From: CAWEFA01 sp963851385
Lineage (GTDB): Bacteria; Bacteroidota; Bacteroidia; Bacteroidales; DTGW01
NCBI GenBank assembly: GCA_963851385.1
Contig: CAWKPE010000027.1
Location: 1 to 64,000, forward strand
Length of the DNA: 64,000 nt
Direction: 5' to 3'
Shown: positions 29,428 through 38,578 of the stretch, in pieces
How the letters are laid out: the number at the start of each line of letters is the position of its first letter
Numbering within the stretch: the first letter of the stretch is position 1
The notes under the pieces: model-generated
Database searches by the model: none
The model's input: the letters and a program-made list of their open reading frames with translations, nothing else
Told to the model about the DNA's origin: nothing
Made by a program: the position numbers and the translations under genes

Positions 29428-30684
29428 ATGACCGAAGTTTTGAAAAAATATTTTAAAGGTGACGGGATAATATGGGGTGTTATTATCAGTCTTTCGCTGA
29501 TATCCATGCTTGCAGTTTATAGTTCTACGGGAACACTGGCTTACAAATTCCAGGGCGGAAATACGGCTTACTATATTCTCAAACATTTCTCATTTATGTT
29601 GGTTGGCTTAATTGCCATATACATTACTCACCTGATACCTTATAAATACTATTCTCGCCTTGCCCAGTTACTTTTAATTATAGCAGTGCCACTTTTGGCA
29701 ATCACATTAATTTTAGGAACAGCCTTTAACTCAGCACCGCGATGGCTGACATTACCCGGCATAGGAATAACTATTCAGACTTCAGACTTTGCCAAGCTTG
29801 CTATTATCATGTACATTGCTCGAATACTTTCACTCCGACAAGATGAAATAAAAGATTTTTATAAAGCATTCCTTCCTATTATTTTTCCAGTGGTTATTGT
29901 ATGTATCTTAATTTTGCCAGCAAATCTTTCAACATCTTTAATAATTTTCTCAGTCAGTGTCATACTCATGTTTATCGGGCGAATTTCCGTTAAACATATA
30001 CTGCTTCTGGGTTTTGTAGCTGCATTGCTTATAGGCTGTTTTATCTGGCTTGCACCAATGACAAAAACAGGATTCGGTTACAGGGTTGAAACTTGGAAGC
30101 ACAGGGTTGAGAGTTTCATTTCAAAAAAAGATAAAGTAAAAGGTGAAGAAGAAAATTTTCAGGTAGAACAGGCAAAAATAGCAGTTGCTATGGGCGGTAT
30201 TTTAGGAAAGGGACCTGGGAACAGCACACAACGAAATTTTTTACCTCACCCCTATTCCGATTTTATATATGCTATTATAGTGGAAGAATATGGGCTTATT
30301 GGTGCAATTGTGGTATTATTTCTCTATCTCTATCTACTTTATCGGGCAGGAGTAATTGTGAGAAAAGCAAACAGGACTTTCCCTGCCTTTCTCACAATTG
30401 GGCTGGCTATAAGCCTGGTTTTCCAGGCAATGATAAATATGGCGGTATCAGTAAATCTTTTGCCGGTCACAGGTCAAACTTTACCATTGGTAAGCATGGG
30501 TGGATCGTCAATATTATTTTCAAGCACAGCTCTGGGAATAATCCTTAGTGTCAGCAGGGGAATAAATAAAGAAGAAATTGAACTGGAGAACAACAATCAG
30601 ACATCTTCAAATGAGGATGAATTCGATTCTGAAGAAGATTCAGAGTCAGTTAAAGAAAATATGACTGAAAATATTATGCTTTAA
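29428..30684 (+). CDS. ftsW: Septal peptidoglycan glycosyltransferase FtsW (SEDS family)
   Basis: Polytopic inner-membrane protein of 418 residues with about ten helices. SEDS proteins polymerise lipid II; FtsW works with FtsI at the septum. Visible family features are GDGIIWGVIISLSLISMLAVYSS, the SAPRWLTLPGIGITIQTSDFAKLAIIMY stretch (shown here in parts: the PRWL and QTSDFAKLA motifs), GPGNSTQRNFLPHPYSDFIYAIIVEEYG and NLLPVTGQTLPLVSMGGSSIL. The acidic C-terminal tail (NNQTSSNEDEFDSEEDSES) is cytosolic and variable. It sits between murD and murG as in most Bacteroidota clusters. Confidence 0.96.
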   Translation: MTEVLKKYFKGDGIIWGVIISLSLISMLAVYSSTGTLAYKFQGGNTAYYILKHFSFMLVGLIAIYITHLIPYKYYSRLAQLLLIIAVPLLAITLILGTAFNSAPRWLTLPGIGITIQTSDFAKLAIIMYIARILSLRQDEIKDFYKAFLPIIFPVVIVCILILPANLSTSLIIFSVSVILMFIGRISVKHILLLGFVAALLIGCFIWLAPMTKTGFGYRVETWKHRVESFISKKDKVKGEEENFQVEQAKIAVAMGGILGKGPGNSTQRNFLPHPYSDFIYAIIVEEYGLIGAIVVLFLYLYLLYRAGVIVRKANRTFPAFLTIGLAISLVFQAMINMAVSVNLLPVTGQTLPLVSMGGSSILFSSTALGIILSVSRGINKEEIELENNNQTSSNEDEFDSEEDSESVKENMTENIML

Positions 30685-30712
30685 AATGTAATAATAAATA
30701 AGGTATAAAAAA

Positions 30713-31879
30713 TTGCAAGTACAGACAGAACATATAAATAAAAATTCTATCTCCTTGCCCAATGGGCAAGACAAGGAGGTATCTTCACGCCGTATTATTA
30801 TTAGCGGTGGCGGAACCGGCGGACATATATTTCCCGCCATTTCCATTGCAAATGCCTTAAAATCCATTGACAGCAAAATAGATATTCTATTTGTAGGTGC
30901 CAGGGATCGTATGGAAATGCAGAAAATACCTGCAGCAGGTTACAAAATAATAGGTCTGCCCATTGCAGGTTTTCAACGTAAGAAAATTTACAAGAATTTC
31001 TCTTTTATTTTCAAGCTTTTTAAAAGTTTGCTGCTGGCTAAAAAGTTAATTCGCGAATTCAAACCAGATATAGTTGTCGGAGTTGGCGGATATGCCAGCG
31101 GTCCAATGCTTCGTGCGGCAAACAAAAAAGGCATCCCAACAGCAATACAGGAACAGAATTCTTATGCGGGAATTACTAACAAAATATTAGCCAAAAAAGC
31201 AACTAAAATATTTGTTGCTTACGAGGGAATGGAAAAGTATTTTTCAAAAGAAAAAATTGTACTTATTGGCAATCCTGTCCGTAAGGATTTTGAAAATATT
31301 GATTCTAAGCGCAACGATGGCTTAAACTATTTTGGACTGGAACCTGACAAAACAACTATTCTAAGTCTGGGTGGAAGCCTTGGAGCAAAAACAATAAACC
31401 AAAGTATTATCAATTCATTAGTAGCAATTGGCAGAAGCGATGTGCAATGGATATGGCAATCCGGAAGTTATTATTATGCCAACGCCAAGTTTATTTTAGA
31501 AAAGTCCGGCTTTAAAAATATCAAACTGTATGATTTCATTTCTAAAATGGATTTAGCTTATGCGGCAACCGATATTGTGATATCAAGAGCCGGGGCAAGC
31601 AGTATTTCCGAACTATGTATTGTAGCAAAACCGGCTATCCTGGTTCCTTCACCTAATGTTGCTGAAGATCATCAGACAAAAAATGCTGAAGCATTAGTAA
31701 ATAAAAGTGCTGCAATTCTGGTATCCGATATTGAAGCAAAAGACAAACTTATTTCTAAAGCACTTGAGCTAGCTTTTGATATTGAACAGCAAAAATACTT
31801 GTCGTCTAATATTGCAAAGCTGGCATTGCATAATTCAGCAGAAAATATAGCGCAAACAATACTTGAAATAGCGAAATGA
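30713..31879 (+). CDS. murG: UDP-GlcNAc:lipid I N-acetylglucosaminyltransferase MurG, unusual start
   Basis: Peripheral inner-membrane glycosyltransferase that converts lipid I to lipid II. Signatures: IIISGGGTGGHIFPAISIA, VGVGGYASGPMLRAA, AIQEQNSYAGITNKILAK, LSLGGSLGAKTINQSI and VISRAGASSISELCIVAKPAILVPSPNVAEDHQTKNAEAL. The family normally begins 3-5 residues before III, but no ATG, GTG or TTG lies there. The nearest in-frame candidates are TTG at 30755 and TTG at 30713, giving 12 or 26 extra residues. The start is therefore uncertain, and a small indel in the 5' part is possible because an ATG at 30762 lies in another frame. Enzyme identity is certain. Confidence 0.94.
   Translation: MQVQTEHINKNSISLPNGQDKEVSSRRIIISGGGTGGHIFPAISIANALKSIDSKIDILFVGARDRMEMQKIPAAGYKIIGLPIAGFQRKKIYKNFSFIFKLFKSLLLAKKLIREFKPDIVVGVGGYASGPMLRAANKKGIPTAIQEQNSYAGITNKILAKKATKIFVAYEGMEKYFSKEKIVLIGNPVRKDFENIDSKRNDGLNYFGLEPDKTTILSLGGSLGAKTINQSIINSLVAIGRSDVQWIWQSGSYYYANAKFILEKSGFKNIKLYDFISKMDLAYAATDIVISRAGASSISELCIVAKPAILVPSPNVAEDHQTKNAEALVNKSAAILVSDIEAKDKLISKALELAFDIEQQKYLSSNIAKLALHNSAENIAQTILEIAK
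30751..30778 (+). promoter_or_regulatory. Competing hairpins at the murG 5' end
   Basis: TTGCCCA (30755-30761) and TGGGCAA (30763-30769) can pair; alternatively CTCCTTG (30751-30757) pairs with CAAGGAG (30772-30778). The two stems share bases and are mutually exclusive. AAGGAGG at 30773-30779 is a strong Shine-Dalgarno-like string but no start codon follows in the murG frame. Function is unproven. Confidence 0.35.
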
Positions 31880-31886
31880 TTAAAAT

Positions 31887-33260
31887 ATGAATTTTAAGAA
31901 AATACATAATGTTTATTTGGTAGGTATTGGCGGAATTGGTATGAGCGCCCTGGCCCGCTATTTTAAGACTCAGGGCAAGTTTGTGGCAGGATACGATAAA
32001 ACCCCTTCAAGCCTCACCGAGCAGCTTCAAAGTGAAGGTATCGATATTCATTTTGAAGATGACCTTTTGTTGATGCCCAAGCCAATATTATCTCAAAAAG
32101 AATCTACTTTAGTTATATATACCCCTGCAGTACCTAATTACAACAATGAATTTAATTATTTCAGGGAAAGACAGTACATAATTATGAAGCGTGCTGAAGT
32201 ACTGGGAATATTATTTTCAAACTGCAAAGGTGTGGCAGTAGCCGGTACACATGGTAAAACAACCACATCAACCATGATTGCCCATATATTACACCAGTCA
32301 TCCGTGGACTGCAATGCATTTCTTGGTGGTATCTCAAAAAATTATAATTCTAATTTATTAATTTCTGCAAAAAGCGATATTATAGTCACTGAAGCCGATG
32401 AATATGATCGTTCGTTTCTTAAATTATTCCCGTATATTGCCATAGTTACTTCAGTTGATGCTGATCATCTGGATGTATACATTACCCATGATGAAGTAAT
32501 AAAATCATTTAACCAGTTTACACAACAGATTAACGAAAATGGAATTCTTATTTATAAAAAAGGTATTGCTCTTTCCCTTGAAAAATTAAATGATATTGAT
32601 ATTTATACGTACTCACTTAGTGAAAATGCTGATTTCTATCCTATAAATATTCGATTAGAGAAAGATCTGTTTTTATATGATGTGCAAACTCCAAATGGTA
32701 TCATTAAAGAAATAAAGCTTGGGGTACAGGGTAAAATGAATCTTGAAAATTCTATTGCAGCTCTGGCAGCTGCATTGCTTTTAAAAGTTAAACCAGAAGA
32801 AATTAAAGCAGGTCTGGCAAGCTTCCAGGGAGTAAAAAGACGCTTTGAATATCATATCAAATCTCCTGAATTAGTTTATATAGATGATTATGCACATCAT
32901 CCTGAAGAATTAAAAGCTTGTATAAATTCAGCAAAAAGTTTATTCCCGGATAAAAAGATAACCGGTATTTTCCAGCCACATCTTTACACCCGCACACGTG
33001 ATTTTTCCCCTGGCTTTGCAGAAAGCCTCAGCCTTTTGGATGAACTTATTTTACTGGAAATTTATCCGGCACGCGAAGAACCTATTGAAGGTGTTACATC
33101 AGAAATGATTTTTAAGAACGTAACAATTGATAATAAAACAATGTGTAATAAAAATAACCTAATGGATAAATTGAAAACTCTGAAACCACAAGTACTCTTA
33201 ACTATGGGAGCCGGAGATATTGACAGGTTTATTGAACCAATTAAAAAATTATTTAGATAA
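31887..33260 (+). CDS. murC: UDP-N-acetylmuramate-L-alanine ligase MurC
   Basis: Cytosolic ATP-dependent ligase adding L-alanine to UDP-MurNAc. 457 residues. N-terminal VYLVGIGGIGMSALARYFKTQG; ATPase with VAVAGTHGKTTTSTMIAHIL, FLGGISKNYNSN, TEADEYDRSFL and SVDADHLDVY; C-terminal domain with RRFEYH, YIDDYAHHPEELKA, GIFQPHLYTRTRDF and LLEIYPAREEPIEGV. The DDYAHHP and HLYTR motifs separate MurC from MurD/E/F. It starts 7 bases after murG and ends 6 before ftsQ. Confidence 0.97.
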   Translation: MNFKKIHNVYLVGIGGIGMSALARYFKTQGKFVAGYDKTPSSLTEQLQSEGIDIHFEDDLLLMPKPILSQKESTLVIYTPAVPNYNNEFNYFRERQYIIMKRAEVLGILFSNCKGVAVAGTHGKTTTSTMIAHILHQSSVDCNAFLGGISKNYNSNLLISAKSDIIVTEADEYDRSFLKLFPYIAIVTSVDADHLDVYITHDEVIKSFNQFTQQINENGILIYKKGIALSLEKLNDIDIYTYSLSENADFYPINIRLEKDLFLYDVQTPNGIIKEIKLGVQGKMNLENSIAALAAALLLKVKPEEIKAGLASFQGVKRRFEYHIKSPELVYIDDYAHHPEELKACINSAKSLFPDKKITGIFQPHLYTRTRDFSPGFAESLSLLDELILLEIYPAREEPIEGVTSEMIFKNVTIDNKTMCNKNNLMDKLKTLKPQVLLTMGAGDIDRFIEPIKKLFR

Positions 33261-33266
33261 CAGTTT

Positions 33267-34055
33267 ATGCTTACAATAAAACACATATTTCTTTGGGTAA
33301 TTATTATAGTATATATGTTTATAGCACTAGGCTTTGTCTATGAAAACCGGCAGAAAATAATATGCAATAAAGTTGATATTAGCATTTCAGATGAAGACAT
33401 GAACAAGTTTTTAAAGAAAGATGACATTACCAAAGTACTAGATAAATACAAGATAAAAATGATAGGTGCGCCTATCGATAGCATCAATACATTACTGGCT
33501 GAAGAATTAATTAATAACAGCCATGCAGTTCGTTCCACCGCAGCTTACACAACTATCGATGGTAGATTGAATATTAAAGTCGAACAACGAAAACCTATTT
33601 TGAGGGTAACCAATCAAAAACTTCAGAATTATTACCTTGATGAAACAGGCCAACTAATTCCTATGTTAAAGCCATACGCTGCTTATACATTAATTGCCAA
33701 TGGCTATATTTCAGAACCTTTCGATGTTACGATTGAACGAAATATTTTCCCCTCAAAAAAAGACACTTTTATCATGCCCAATATTATATACGATTTATAT
33801 TACGTAGCCAATTTTATAAACAAAGATGATTTCTGGCAGTCGCAAATAGAGCAGATATATGTAAATAAAAAAGGTGAAATGGAATTGGTGCCCAGGGTAG
33901 GTTCACATAATATTGTTTTAGGTAATTCAAACGATTTAGAAATAAAATTCAGAAAACTTAAAGCCATGTATCGTGTATTTAATGATATTGGCTGGAATCA
34001 ATATAAAACTATAAATCTAAAATTTAAGGATCAGGTAATTTGTACAAAACGTTAA
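33267..34055 (+). CDS. ftsQ: Cell division protein FtsQ/DivIB
   Basis: Bitopic division protein of 262 residues. It has a short cytosolic N-terminus, a membrane helix (IFLWVIIIVYMFIALGFVY, about 6-25) and periplasmic POTRA-like and beta domains (NSHAVRSTAAYTTIDGRLNIKVEQRKPILRV ... YYLDETGQLIPM, seen as the segments AYTTIDG and KVEQRKPILRV). The family is weakly conserved, but the QRKP and LDETG patterns plus the position between murC and ftsA make the call safe. It scaffolds FtsL and its partner at the septum. Confidence 0.92.
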   Translation: MLTIKHIFLWVIIIVYMFIALGFVYENRQKIICNKVDISISDEDMNKFLKKDDITKVLDKYKIKMIGAPIDSINTLLAEELINNSHAVRSTAAYTTIDGRLNIKVEQRKPILRVTNQKLQNYYLDETGQLIPMLKPYAAYTLIANGYISEPFDVTIERNIFPSKKDTFIMPNIIYDLYYVANFINKDDFWQSQIEQIYVNKKGEMELVPRVGSHNIVLGNSNDLEIKFRKLKAMYRVFNDIGWNQYKTINLKFKDQVICTKR

Positions 34056-34059
34056 AACT

Positions 34060-35409
34060 ATGATAGAAAAAGATCAAATAGTCGGAGCCATTGACATTGG
34101 CACAACAAAGATTGTGACCATGATTGGTAAAATGAATGATAACGGCCGTCTAGAAATTTTATCCATGGCGAAAACCGAATCAAAAGGTGTAAAACGCGGC
34201 GTGGTTCAGAATATCGAAGAAACGGTAGCGGCAATTTCCAGAACTGTTCAGGAAGCTGAATTGAAGGCTGGAGAAAAACTACATGAGGTATTTGTAGGTA
34301 TTGCTGGACAGCACATCCGCAGTATTAAAAATCGCGGTTATATAAATCGTGATAGTTACGAAGATGAAATTACCCGCGATGATATCAAGAAACTCGAAAA
34401 CGACATGCTTAAAATTCCTACAGAAGTTGGAGAAGAAATTATACATGTAATTCCGCAGAACTATATTGTGGATAACGAAACAGGGGTCAAAAATCCAGTA
34501 GGTATGTCAGGAAAAAGACTTGAGGCAAATTTTCACATTGTAATAGCTCAAATTGCTTCTGCAAAAAACATTGAAAAATGTATAAACCGTGCCGGACTGA
34601 AAGTGAAATGCTTGATGCTTGAACCTATAGCCTCATCCGAAGCAGTTCTCACCGACGATGAAAAAGAAGCCGGGGTTGCATTGATTGATATTGGTGGTGG
34701 TACGACAGATATTGCAGTGTTTTATGATGACATTATCCGTCATACTGCAGTTATTCCATTTGGTGGAAATGTGATAACAAAAGACATAAAAGAGGGTTGT
34801 GCAATCCTTCAACGCCAAGCCGAATTACTTAAGGTTCAGTTTGGTTCTGCTTTAGGAGAAATGGCTGAGGATGATAAAGTAGTATCTATTGCAGGTATTG
34901 CAGGTCGCGAACCTAAAGAAATATCTTTTAAAAGCCTGGCTTATATTATCCAATCACGCATGGAAGAAATTTTCGAAGCAATCGCTTTTGAGATTGAAAA
35001 CTCAGGATATATGGACAAATTGAGTGCCGGAATAGTTGTAACAGGTGGTGGAGCAATGCTTAAAAATTTGCCTCAGTTAATTAAATTTAAAACCGGAATG
35101 GACGTGAGAATAGGTTATCCGAGCGAACATCTGGCAGCTAACGTAACCAATGATGTCAATCAACCTATATTTTCAACTGTGATAGGCTTAATTCTCAAAG
35201 GTTTCGAATATTTAAACAAACACAGTGAAATTGCAGTAAACAAAGTGAACAAATCTGAAATAAAAAATGAAATAATTCTCGAAAGTAGAGATGATGTTTC
35301 AATTGATCGTGAAGAATCTAAGACTGAATCTAAAACTAAATCAAATATTTTTGATTCATTCAAAAAAACTTTTAGTGAATTATTCGAAGAAAATGATACA
35401 AAAATGTAG
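34060..35409 (+). CDS. ftsA: Cell division protein FtsA
   Basis: Actin-like ATPase that tethers FtsZ to the membrane. 449 residues. Signatures: phosphate-1 VGAIDIGTTKIVTMIGK, the SHS2/1C insert (LHEVFVGIAGQHIRSIKNRG), phosphate-2 VALIDIGGGTTDIAVF, adenosine motif AGIVVTGGGAMLKNL, and a C-terminal amphipathic helix (NIFDSFKKTFSELFEEND) after a variable charged linker, as expected for membrane binding. It starts 4 bases after ftsQ and precedes ftsZ. Confidence 0.97.
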   Translation: MIEKDQIVGAIDIGTTKIVTMIGKMNDNGRLEILSMAKTESKGVKRGVVQNIEETVAAISRTVQEAELKAGEKLHEVFVGIAGQHIRSIKNRGYINRDSYEDEITRDDIKKLENDMLKIPTEVGEEIIHVIPQNYIVDNETGVKNPVGMSGKRLEANFHIVIAQIASAKNIEKCINRAGLKVKCLMLEPIASSEAVLTDDEKEAGVALIDIGGGTTDIAVFYDDIIRHTAVIPFGGNVITKDIKEGCAILQRQAELLKVQFGSALGEMAEDDKVVSIAGIAGREPKEISFKSLAYIIQSRMEEIFEAIAFEIENSGYMDKLSAGIVVTGGGAMLKNLPQLIKFKTGMDVRIGYPSEHLAANVTNDVNQPIFSTVIGLILKGFEYLNKHSEIAVNKVNKSEIKNEIILESRDDVSIDREESKTESKTKSNIFDSFKKTFSELFEENDTKM

Positions 35410-35498
35410 ATTAAAATAAATAATAACAGCCTTTTTTTAGAAGTCGTTAAAAGTTGTCAAGAATTCCTTTTATAAAAAAAGGCACAATAAATAAATTT

Positions 35499-36941
35499 AT
35501 GAAAGATGATTTAATATCCTTTGATTTGCAAAAGCACAAATCATCAATAATAAAAGTCATTGGAGTAGGTGGTGGCGGAAGTAACGCTGTAAACCATATG
35601 TATCGTATGGGCATCAAGGACGTTGATTTTGTGGTATGTAATACCGATGCACAGGCACTAAAAAACAGTCCTGTTCCGGTAAAAATTCAGTTAGGAAATT
35701 CTCTTACCGAAGGTCGCGGGGCAGGAAATAAACCCGACGTAGGCAGACAGGCTGCGATAGAGAACTTGCAAGATGTAATAGATGTATTGTCGTGCAACAC
35801 TAAAATGATATTTATTACTGCCGGAATGGGAGGTGGAACAGGCACAGGTGCTGCACCTGTTATTGCCAAGGCTGCAAAAGAAATGGGCATACTTACTGTT
35901 TCAATAGTAACCGTACCTTTCCGTTTTGAAGGTCAGCAAAGAATAAACCAAGCCATCGAAGGTATAAATGAAATAAGAAATTACTCAGATTCGTTGCTCG
36001 TAATTCATAATGAAAAGTTACGTGAAATGTTTGGTGACCTTAAGCTTTCAGACGCTTTTGCCAAAGCAGATAACGTATTGACTACAGCTGCTAAAGGAAT
36101 TGCTGAAATTATTACTGTTCATGGATACATAAATGTAGATTTTGCAGATGTACAGACTGTCATGAGCGAAAGCGGCGTGGCAATTATGGGTTCAGCAATT
36201 GCTGAAGGTGAAAACCGTGCATTGGATGCCATACAGCAGGCACTTCAGTCTCCACTCCTTAACAGCAACGACATTCATGGTGCTAAAAACATACTTCTTA
36301 ATATTACATCTGGAGAAGAAGAGGTGTCAATGGATGAAGTAGGTATAATTACTGACTTTGTTAATAACACTGTAACTAAAGATGCATTATTGATTTGGGG
36401 TACAGGAAATGATGTAACTCTCGGGAAAAAGATAAGTGTAACAATTATTGCAACCGGATTTGAATCCAATTCCATACCAGAGTTGTACGGCCGTAAGCGT
36501 CAGATTGTAAATATACCTTTATCTGAAGAGCCACGTAAATCAAATGTTTCCAGTAATATGTTTGAAGGAAAAACGAAGGAGAATTTAGATACTGTTCATC
36601 AGCGTACTTTTGATTTTCCATCAGTTTCCAATGTTTCAGAAACAGATAAAAATTTTGAACTTGATGGTATAGAAGTAAAGATTAATAAATCCAAATCCAA
36701 AGAAAGGTTATATATTCTAAAAAAGAATCAAACCAGGCAGAAAGAAACAGCTACAAACAAGGAAACGAGCATTATTGAAGATATGGAAAACCAGCCTGCT
36801 TTTGTACGTAAAAAGATAAATATTGATGAACTCAAATCACATTCAGGTCCAGAGATATCCAAGTTCACACTGGTTGATGATGAGGAGAAAAAAATAGTTC
36901 TCAAACCTGAAAATCCTTACTTAAATGATAATGTAGATTGA
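35499..36941 (+). CDS. ftsZ: Cell division protein FtsZ
   Basis: Tubulin-like GTPase forming the Z ring. The start is placed at 35499 (MKDDLISFDLQKHKS), since the frame extends upstream to a TTG at 35454 but the ATG gives the usual N-terminus. 480 residues. GTPase domain: VIGVGGGGSNAVNHMYRMGI, VCNTDAQALKNS, the tubulin signature AGMGGGTGTGAAPVIAKAAK, and NFADV-like VDFADVQTVMSESGVAIMG. The C-terminal linker is long, and the conserved tail is represented by MENQPAFVRKKI. It is the last gene of the cluster; no clear terminator follows before the convergent tRNA unit. Confidence 0.97.
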   Translation: MKDDLISFDLQKHKSSIIKVIGVGGGGSNAVNHMYRMGIKDVDFVVCNTDAQALKNSPVPVKIQLGNSLTEGRGAGNKPDVGRQAAIENLQDVIDVLSCNTKMIFITAGMGGGTGTGAAPVIAKAAKEMGILTVSIVTVPFRFEGQQRINQAIEGINEIRNYSDSLLVIHNEKLREMFGDLKLSDAFAKADNVLTTAAKGIAEIITVHGYINVDFADVQTVMSESGVAIMGSAIAEGENRALDAIQQALQSPLLNSNDIHGAKNILLNITSGEEEVSMDEVGIITDFVNNTVTKDALLIWGTGNDVTLGKKISVTIIATGFESNSIPELYGRKRQIVNIPLSEEPRKSNVSSNMFEGKTKENLDTVHQRTFDFPSVSNVSETDKNFELDGIEVKINKSKSKERLYILKKNQTRQKETATNKETSIIEDMENQPAFVRKKINIDELKSHSGPEISKFTLVDDEEKKIVLKPENPYLNDNVD

Positions 36942-37032
36942 TTAGAAATGAGAATTATGAATATCGGATACAGATATCAGGATACCAGATGCAAAAAAAA
37001 AATTAAGGATTCAATAAAACAGAATGATGTAA

Positions 37033-37064
37033 TAAAAAAGGGAATGAACCTTCTCATTCCCTTT
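37033..37064 (-). terminator. Rho-independent terminator of tRNA-Pro
   Basis: Read on the minus strand, an 11-bp perfect stem (AAAGGGAATGA pairing with TCATTCCCTTT, 5-base loop) is followed by a T-run. It begins 3 bases after the tRNA 3' end. Little T-run exists on the other side, so it serves the tRNA rather than ftsZ. Confidence 0.88.
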
Positions 37065-37067
37065 ATG

Positions 37068-37141
37068 TCGGGGTACCTGGACTCGAACCAGGGACCACCT
37101 GCTCCCAAAGCAGGTACGCTAGCCAACTGCGCTACACCCCG
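37068..37141 (-). tRNA. tRNA-Pro (anticodon UGG)
   Basis: Folds as a 74-base cloverleaf on the minus strand. The acceptor CGGGGTG pairs with TACCCCG before discriminator A; U8-A9; D arm from GCGC; anticodon stem CCTGC/GCAGG with loop TTTGGGA giving anticodon TGG; T arm with GGTTCGAGTCC. No CCA is encoded. It resembles E. coli tRNA-Pro in acceptor and D-arm layout. Confidence 0.95.
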
Positions 37142-37257
37142 AAACATCTATTTCTTAAGAACTTATTTTCCCTTCCTCAGATGGGATTAAACCATTATTT
37201 TAAAAAAAATATATGCCTATTTAACTTCTTTATCAGGATAAATTATTCCTATCAAAA

Positions 37258-37614
37258 TTAATTTTTTGCAATATAGCTTCGATACATCCCAAGAAGCATC
37301 TTAGAAGCTTGCTCATAGCCATCATAAAATTCTTTATATAATTCTTCAGATAGCATGCCCATTCCTTTTAAAAGATCAATTATTGCAACAGATTCAAAAA
37401 CACATCCTCTCGAAAGAGTAAGAAATTCACGCTTTTCTGAATCACTCATACGGCCAGTTCCCTCAACAAGATTTATTAATATGTCAAAGCTTGCCTTTTT
37501 CCATTGACTCATAATGTATTCATCAATAGCAGGTTCAGAAAGCAAAAATTTCTGAACTTTTACATTATGATTCTTTATAACCTGGTAAACTTCTAATTTC
37601 TCAAAATCGAACAT
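37258..37614 (-). CDS. Four-helix-bundle protein (S23 family)
   Basis: A 118-residue helical protein of the same broad family as the one inside the division cluster, but of a different subgroup. It begins FDFEKLEVYQVIKNHNVKVQKFL, has the family turn SFDILINLVEGTGRMSDSEKREFLTLSRG and ends MLLGMYRSYIAKN. Single gene upstream of tRNA-Pro on the same strand. Function unknown; some family members have been seen beside RNA-related elements, which is only suggestive here. Confidence 0.88.
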   Translation of the reverse strand: MFDFEKLEVYQVIKNHNVKVQKFLLSEPAIDEYIMSQWKKASFDILINLVEGTGRMSDSEKREFLTLSRGCVFESVAIIDLLKGMGMLSEELYKEFYDGYEQASKMLLGMYRSYIAKN

Positions 37615-38272
37615 TAACAGAAATTTTTATTAAGCGATTAGACCTAAATATTCTGAAAACTTGATTTCATAAAGGATCCAACTTCTATTAAAATTTTAAC
37701 CACACTTTTTTAAAATCGGGCGCAAGATATAAAAAATGTATTTTATGGCAAAGGAAAAGTGTTTAATTCAAAATAAAAATTAAATAAGCGCTATTTCAGA
37801 TTTTGATTTTCATTAATTATTTACTCTTATTTTGAAGTTAAAAATTTTGTCAGAAGTTATCATCACTATTTATTACTAAAGTAGTAATGATATGTTTTTT
37901 TGGAATTATGTCAAATTTTGCACTAGCTTTTATGCTAAAAAGTATAAGTCCAAAACGGTTTTCTTAATCTGGATTCTCTCGATAAATTAATTCTTTTATT
38001 TGAAGTTGTTTAAAAAAATATACTGATTTAAAACAATATGTCCTAACAATTAAATGTTCATAAATCAGAACTAAACTGAAGTCTTCTATCAAGATAGTCC
38101 AATAATCTTCATCATTGTGTAAAAAATTAAAATCTGCTAATTAGAAAGAATTTTCTATGGTTTTACAGTCTTATGAATCGCAATAGCTACACTTGTTATT
38201 TCCATTATATACGTAAACTTCTGCAAGTTAGAAAATAGCTATACCCTTTTAGATATAATTATTAGTAATTTA
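37615..38272. other. Intergenic region, 658 bp, no gene seen
   Basis: Very AT-rich divergent spacer between the four-helix gene and the antitoxin gene. No ORF with family-like content and no REP palindrome were recognised. The promoter of the antitoxin gene begins at its right end. Confidence 0.55.
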
Positions 38273-38304
38273 TTTGTAAATATACCCTTTATGATATACC
38301 TTTG
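38273..38304 (+). promoter_or_regulatory. Bacteroidota-type promoter of the HTH gene
   Basis: TTTG at 38273-38276 and TACCTTTG at 38297-38304, separated by 20 bases, closely match the -33 TTTG / -7 TAnnTTTG consensus. Transcription would start near 38311, about 30 bases before the ATG. ATACCCTTT occurs three times around it (about 38241, 38282 and, imperfectly, 38296), a possible operator for the encoded regulator. Confidence 0.65.
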
Positions 38305-38341
38305 AGTATTTAATTTTTAATATATTAAAAAACAAAGCATT

Positions 38342-38578
38342 ATGCAAACAGTATTTTCCCGTTTTGTAAAAGACCAACGTAAAAAACTTAATGTTACCCA
38401 GAAACAATTAGCAATTAAAGCTGGCGTGGGTTTGCGATTTATCCGCGACTTAGAACAAGGAAAAAAAACATTGCGGCTTGATAAAGTAAACCAAGTGTTG
38501 GAATTATTTGAACATGAAGCAGGTCCTACCCGCTTGATGGTACGCGTTTATAGGAGAGAAACGGCAATAAATGAATAG
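38342..38578 (+). CDS. HTH antitoxin, Y4mF/HipB-like, without its toxin gene
   Basis: A 78-residue Xre-type DNA-binding protein. The helix-turn-helix KKLNVTQKQLAIKAGVGLRF is followed by IRDLEQGKKTLRLDKVNQVLELF, which is diagnostic of the Y4mF/HipB antitoxin group. Such genes normally overlap or adjoin hipA-type kinase toxin genes. Here only an ATG overlapping the end (MNRKSFPSFL..., about 31 codons, no HipA motif) follows, then noncoding sequence. It is thus an orphan antitoxin, and the C-terminal RVYRRETAINE looks unlike family ends. It could still regulate its own promoter or protect against a toxin elsewhere. Confidence 0.85.
   Translation: MQTVFSRFVKDQRKKLNVTQKQLAIKAGVGLRFIRDLEQGKKTLRLDKVNQVLELFEHEAGPTRLMVRVYRRETAINE

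Noticed and set aside
36948..37190. 80-codon frame after ftsZ
   Set aside because: It runs across the tRNA-Pro gene and its terminator on the opposite strand and has no family-like content.
37258..37614. S23 gene as evidence of a nearby 23S intervening sequence
   Set aside because: No rRNA sequence flanks it; free-standing four-helix genes are common in Bacteroidota.
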